Of a stretch of DNA of 64,000 nt, positions 61,135-64,000 are shown piece by piece (position 1 is the first letter of the stretch; each line of letters opens with the position of its first letter). This DNA is from Oerskovia jenensis. GTDB taxonomy: Bacteria > Actinomycetota > Actinomycetes > Actinomycetales > Cellulomonadaceae. Both the position numbers and the translations under genes were made by a program. The stretch lies in contig NZ_JAFBBO010000001.1 in assembly GCF_016907235.1 (NCBI RefSeq), forward strand, positions 1,488,001-1,552,000, read 5' to 3'. The notes below the pieces were generated by a model. That model saw only the letters and a list, made by a program, of their open reading frames with translations, was not told the origin of the DNA and ran no database searches.

Positions 61135-63175
61135 CGTTCACCACCCCGACCGTCTCGATGAGGGCGTTGCCCGAGGTGACCTCGGTGTACGAGAGCACCG
61201 CCACGTCGGCCACCTGGGTCGCCACCAGGCGACGAACGGCCGGACGCAAGGACGGTGCGCACACCAGGACCACGTCGTGGCCCGCGCCGCGGGCGGCCTC
61301 GACGACGTCCGCGACCGAGGTGCGGAACGCGTCGAGCCTGGCCGGGTCCACGACGATCACGGTGCCGTGCTCGCCACCCGGCTGCCGGCCCGCGAGCATG
61401 GCCTGCTCGAGCACGGGGGCGATCGTCAGGACCCGGATCGTGCCGTCGACCGTGTAGCGCGCGGGGATCGCGGGGCCCAGCGCGGCGCGTGCCGACTCGA
61501 CGAGGTGCTCGGCGTCGGTGGAACGCCTGGCCGCGAGCGCGAGCGCCTCGTAGATGCGCGGCAGGTCGTTGATCGCGACGCGCTCCTCGAGCAGTCCCTG
61601 GAGCACCCGCTGGACCTCGGCGAGGGACAGCAGGGTCGGTGTGAGCTCGTCGACCGCCGAAGGGTTGGTGCGCTTGACCTCGTCGGTGAGCACGCGCACG
61701 TCCTCGCGCGAGAGCAGCCGCGCTGCGTTGGCGGAGATGATCGCGGACAGGTGGGTCACGAGCACCGAGACGCGGTCCACGACCGTGGCGCCCGCCATCT
61801 CGGCGCTGTGACGCATCTCGACGGGCACCCACTTGCCCTCCATGCCGAACACCGGGTCGACGGTGGCCTGCCCGGGCAGCGACGCGAGGTTGTCGCCCAG
61901 CGCGAGGACCTTGCCCGCGGGCGCCTGCCCGCGGCCCGCCTCGACCCCCGCGATGCGTACGGCGTAGGTCGACGCGACGAGCTCGATCGAGTCGCGCGTG
62001 CGCACGGGCGGCACGACGACCCCCAGGTCCATCGCGATCTTGCGCCGCAGGGCGCGCACGCGCCCCAGGAGGTCGTCGTGCGCTCCCGTGACGAGGTCGA
62101 CCAGGTCGGGTGCCAGCAGGATCTCCAGGGCGTGCACGCGCATCTGCTCGATGAGGTTCTCGGTGCCGTCCGACGACGCTGCCGCGCCCTTCTCGAGCTG
62201 TTCGGCTGCGGCCCGCGCGACCTCGACCCGCTCCTGACGCGCCTTGATCTGCTGTGCCGCGACGAGGAGCCCGATCCCGAGCACGATGAACGGCAGCTTG
62301 GGCATGCCCTCGATGAACGCCATCGCGAACGACGCGACGCCTGCGATCGCCACGGCCTGGCGCGACTGGACGAGCTGGCTCGACGCCTGCGACCCGACGT
62401 CGCCCTCGCCCGAGTTCGAGCGGGTCACGATCATGCCCGTGGCCACGGCCATGAGCAGCGCCGGGACCTGGGTCACGAGGCCGTCGCCGATCGTCAGGAT
62501 CGAGTACGTGTCGACCGACTCGCCGATCGGCATGCCGTGCATGGCGACGCCGATGATGATCCCGCCGACCAGGTTGATGATCGTGATGACCACCCCCGCG
62601 ATCGCGTCGCCCTTGACGAACTTCGAGGCGCCGTCCATCGCGCCGTAGAAGTCGGCCTCGGCCGAGACCTCGGCACGCCGCGCGCGGGCGTCCGTCTCGG
62701 AGATGAGGCCCGCGTTGAGGTCGGCGTCGATCGCCATCTGCTTGCCGGGCATCGCGTCGAGCGTGAATCGCGCCCCGACCTCCGCGACGCGCTCGGCACC
62801 CTTGGTGATCACGAGGAACTGGATGACCACCAGGATGAGGAACACGACCATCCCGATGACCAGGTTGCCGTTGACCACGACGTGGCCGAACGCGCTGATG
62901 ACCTCGCCCGCGTACCCGTTGCCCAGCACGAGGCGGGTCGAGGCGACGTTGAGGCCCAGGCGGAACAGCGTCGCGACCAGCAGCAGCGACGGGAAGACCG
63001 AGAAGTCGAGCGGCTTGGTGACGAACATCGACGTCAGCAGGATCACGAGCGAGAGCAGGATGTTGACGATGATCAGCACGTCGAGCATCCCTGCCGGGAT
63101 GGGCACGACGAGCAGCAGCACGATGCCGACGACGCCGAGAGGTACGGCGATCGCGGCGAGGGAGCGGTTCTTCAC
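61106..63175 (-). CDS. flhA: Flagellar biosynthesis protein FlhA
   Basis: Main export-gate subunit of the flagellar type III secretion system (689 aa). Eight transmembrane helices in residues 1-320 with the family signature RLGLNVASTRLVLGNGYAGE and VKGDAIAGVVITIINLVGG. The cytoplasmic C-terminal domain (about 350-680) includes IPARYTVDGTIRVLTIAP and GHDVVLVCAPSLRPAVRRL. GTG start at 63175, 137 bases after flhB. Confidence 0.96.
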   Translation of the reverse strand: MKNRSLAAIAVPLGVVGIVLLLVVPIPAGMLDVLIIVNILLSLVILLTSMFVTKPLDFSVFPSLLLVATLFRLGLNVASTRLVLGNGYAGEVISAFGHVVVNGNLVIGMVVFLILVVIQFLVITKGAERVAEVGARFTLDAMPGKQMAIDADLNAGLISETDARARRAEVSAEADFYGAMDGASKFVKGDAIAGVVITIINLVGGIIIGVAMHGMPIGESVDTYSILTIGDGLVTQVPALLMAVATGMIVTRSNSGEGDVGSQASSQLVQSRQAVAIAGVASFAMAFIEGMPKLPFIVLGIGLLVAAQQIKARQERVEVARAAAEQLEKGAAASSDGTENLIEQMRVHALEILLAPDLVDLVTGAHDDLLGRVRALRRKIAMDLGVVVPPVRTRDSIELVASTYAVRIAGVEAGRGQAPAGKVLALGDNLASLPGQATVDPVFGMEGKWVPVEMRHSAEMAGATVVDRVSVLVTHLSAIISANAARLLSREDVRVLTDEVKRTNPSAVDELTPTLLSLAEVQRVLQGLLEERVAINDLPRIYEALALAARRSTDAEHLVESARAALGPAIPARYTVDGTIRVLTIAPVLEQAMLAGRQPGGEHGTVIVVDPARLDAFRTSVADVVEAARGAGHDVVLVCAPSLRPAVRRLVATQVADVAVLSYTEVTSGNALIETVGVVNDAPAIAARG

Positions 63176-63312
63176 GCGGAACCCTGGTCCTTCCCGGTCC
63201 GGAGCGGTGGCAGGTGCTGCCGCGAGGCCCTATGCACGTCGCGGCGACGGCAGCACGGGCCGCCGGTGGCGCAGGTCGGGCGAGGGCGCGGCGCACCTCG
63301 TCCTCGGACGCG

Positions 63313-64000
63313 TCACGCCGTACGCCCGGGCCCGACGTCGTCGCGCGCGCCGGGGGGCGGTCCACCGGCCGCGCTCCTCGCACCGGCCGCGCCGTCCGGC
63401 CGTGCGGTCGCCGGAGGGTCGCCCGCGTGCGCGGGGTCGTCGTCGGGCGGCCACTCCCCCGGCGCGATCGCCGGACGACCCAGCCGGTGCGGCACCGAGG
63501 AGACCGCGGCACCGCGGCGGGTCAGGGCCATGACGAACGCGAGCACGCGCGCGACGGCCATGTACAGCTCGACCGGCACCTCCTGCCCGACGTCGCACAC
63601 CTTGTGGAGCGCGCGGGCGAGCTGGACGTCGCGGACCATGGGCACGCGCGCCTCCTCGGCCTTCTCGCGGATGCGCGCCGCCAGGTGGTCCGCACCCTTG
63701 GCGACGACACGGGGCGCGGACTTGCCCGCCTCGTAGCGGATCGCGACCGCGACGTGCGTGGGGTTGACGATGACGACGTCGGCGTCCGCCACGGCGGCGA
63801 GCATCCGGTTGCGCGACAGCGAGCGGGCCATCGACCGGCGCTGCGACTTCACCATGGGGTCGCCGTCGCTGTTCTTGTGCTCGTCCTTGAGCTCCTTCTT
63901 CGTCATGCGGGTCTTCTTGCGGTTGCGCTTGGCGACGACGAGCACGTCGAGCAGCGCGAGCGAGATCCCCGCCGCGGTCGCCCACAGCAGCAGCGCCCGC
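63313..64000 (-). CDS. flhB: Flagellar biosynthesis protein FlhB, 5' part outside window
   Basis: Export-switch protein of the flagellar secretion system. The window holds the end of the last membrane helix and the cytoplasmic part: KKTRMTKKELKDEHKNSDGD, the self-cleavage site VIVNPTHVAVAIRYE (NPTH at 63754-63765), GADHLAARIREKAEEARVP and VPVELYMAVARVLAFV. The N-terminal membrane part lies beyond the right edge. The Pro/Ala/Asp-rich C-terminal extension of about 60 residues is long for FlhB. Confidence 0.94.
   Translation of the reverse strand, partial: RALLLWATAAGISLALLDVLVVAKRNRKKTRMTKKELKDEHKNSDGDPMVKSQRRSMARSLSRNRMLAAVADADVVIVNPTHVAVAIRYEAGKSAPRVVAKGADHLAARIREKAEEARVPMVRDVQLARALHKVCDVGQEVPVELYMAVARVLAFVMALTRRGAAVSSVPHRLGRPAIAPGEWPPDDDPAHAGDPPATARPDGAAGARSAAGGPPPGARDDVGPGRTA

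Overview
The window is a dense, very GC-rich stretch of a high-GC Gram-positive (actinobacterial) chromosome. The evidence is strong G/C bias at third codon positions, abundant GTG starts, a LytR-CpsA-Psr wall enzyme, a 32-residue bS22-type ribosomal protein, DUF4229 and DUF3048 proteins, an LAXTG-like sorting signal, menaquinone as the only visible quinone pathway, and a Rex regulator with a matching operator. A flagellar export operon at the right edge points to a motile member of the Cellulomonadaceae/Promicromonosporaceae group (for example Cellulomonas, Oerskovia or Sanguibacter-like). That placement is inferred from gene content, not from a search. I saw no rRNA, tRNA, insertion sequence, prophage or CRISPR array.

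Layout. 1-7600: the start of the Complex I operon on the minus strand (menJ, then nuoABCDEF with nuoF cut by the left edge) and menG. 7.6-23.1 kb: most of the menaquinone pathway in several pieces (menF; menC-menD behind a TetR gene; menB; menE-menA), mixed with an HtrA-like protease, a DUF3048 lipoprotein and an LCP wall enzyme. 23.2-28.2 kb: a System II cytochrome c maturation operon (phosphatase, resA-like, ccdA, resB, ccsB). 28.3-32.1 kb: MarR/YceI pair, rex with a glutaredoxin-like gene, a HAD phosphatase and the bS22 gene. 32.3-46.2 kb: AcuC-like deacetylase, Trk/Ktr potassium uptake, an LAXTG surface protein, an ABC-2 exporter, proC, a K+ channel, radA-disA, mutY and a short N-acetylglutamate synthase. 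46.2-51.9 kb: a SorC-type regulator facing glpD-glpF-glpK. 52.0-56.4 kb: an alpha/beta hydrolase and a large MalT-like LuxR regulator. 57.4-59.9 kb: a divergent sigma-factor-like protein followed by a membrane protein with a long Asp/His/Arg tail. 60.0-64.0 kb: flhB (partial), flhA, an FlhF-like protein without a P-loop, and csrA.

How the parts fit. Much of the window is respiratory: NADH (Nuo) and glycerol-3-phosphate (GlpD) deliver electrons to menaquinone made by the Men enzymes and reduced by MenJ, and the Res/Ccs proteins mature the c-type cytochromes downstream. Rex, encoded at 29.8-30.5 kb, is an NADH/NAD+ sensor. A perfect TTGTGA-N6-TCACAA Rex-type operator lies just upstream of menJ-nuo, so the window seems to hold both sensor and target. 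At least thirteen genes carry a TANNNT -10 hexamer 6-8 nt before the start codon, the arrangement expected of leaderless mRNAs. The least explained part is the sigma-like/membrane-protein pair next to the flagellar genes.
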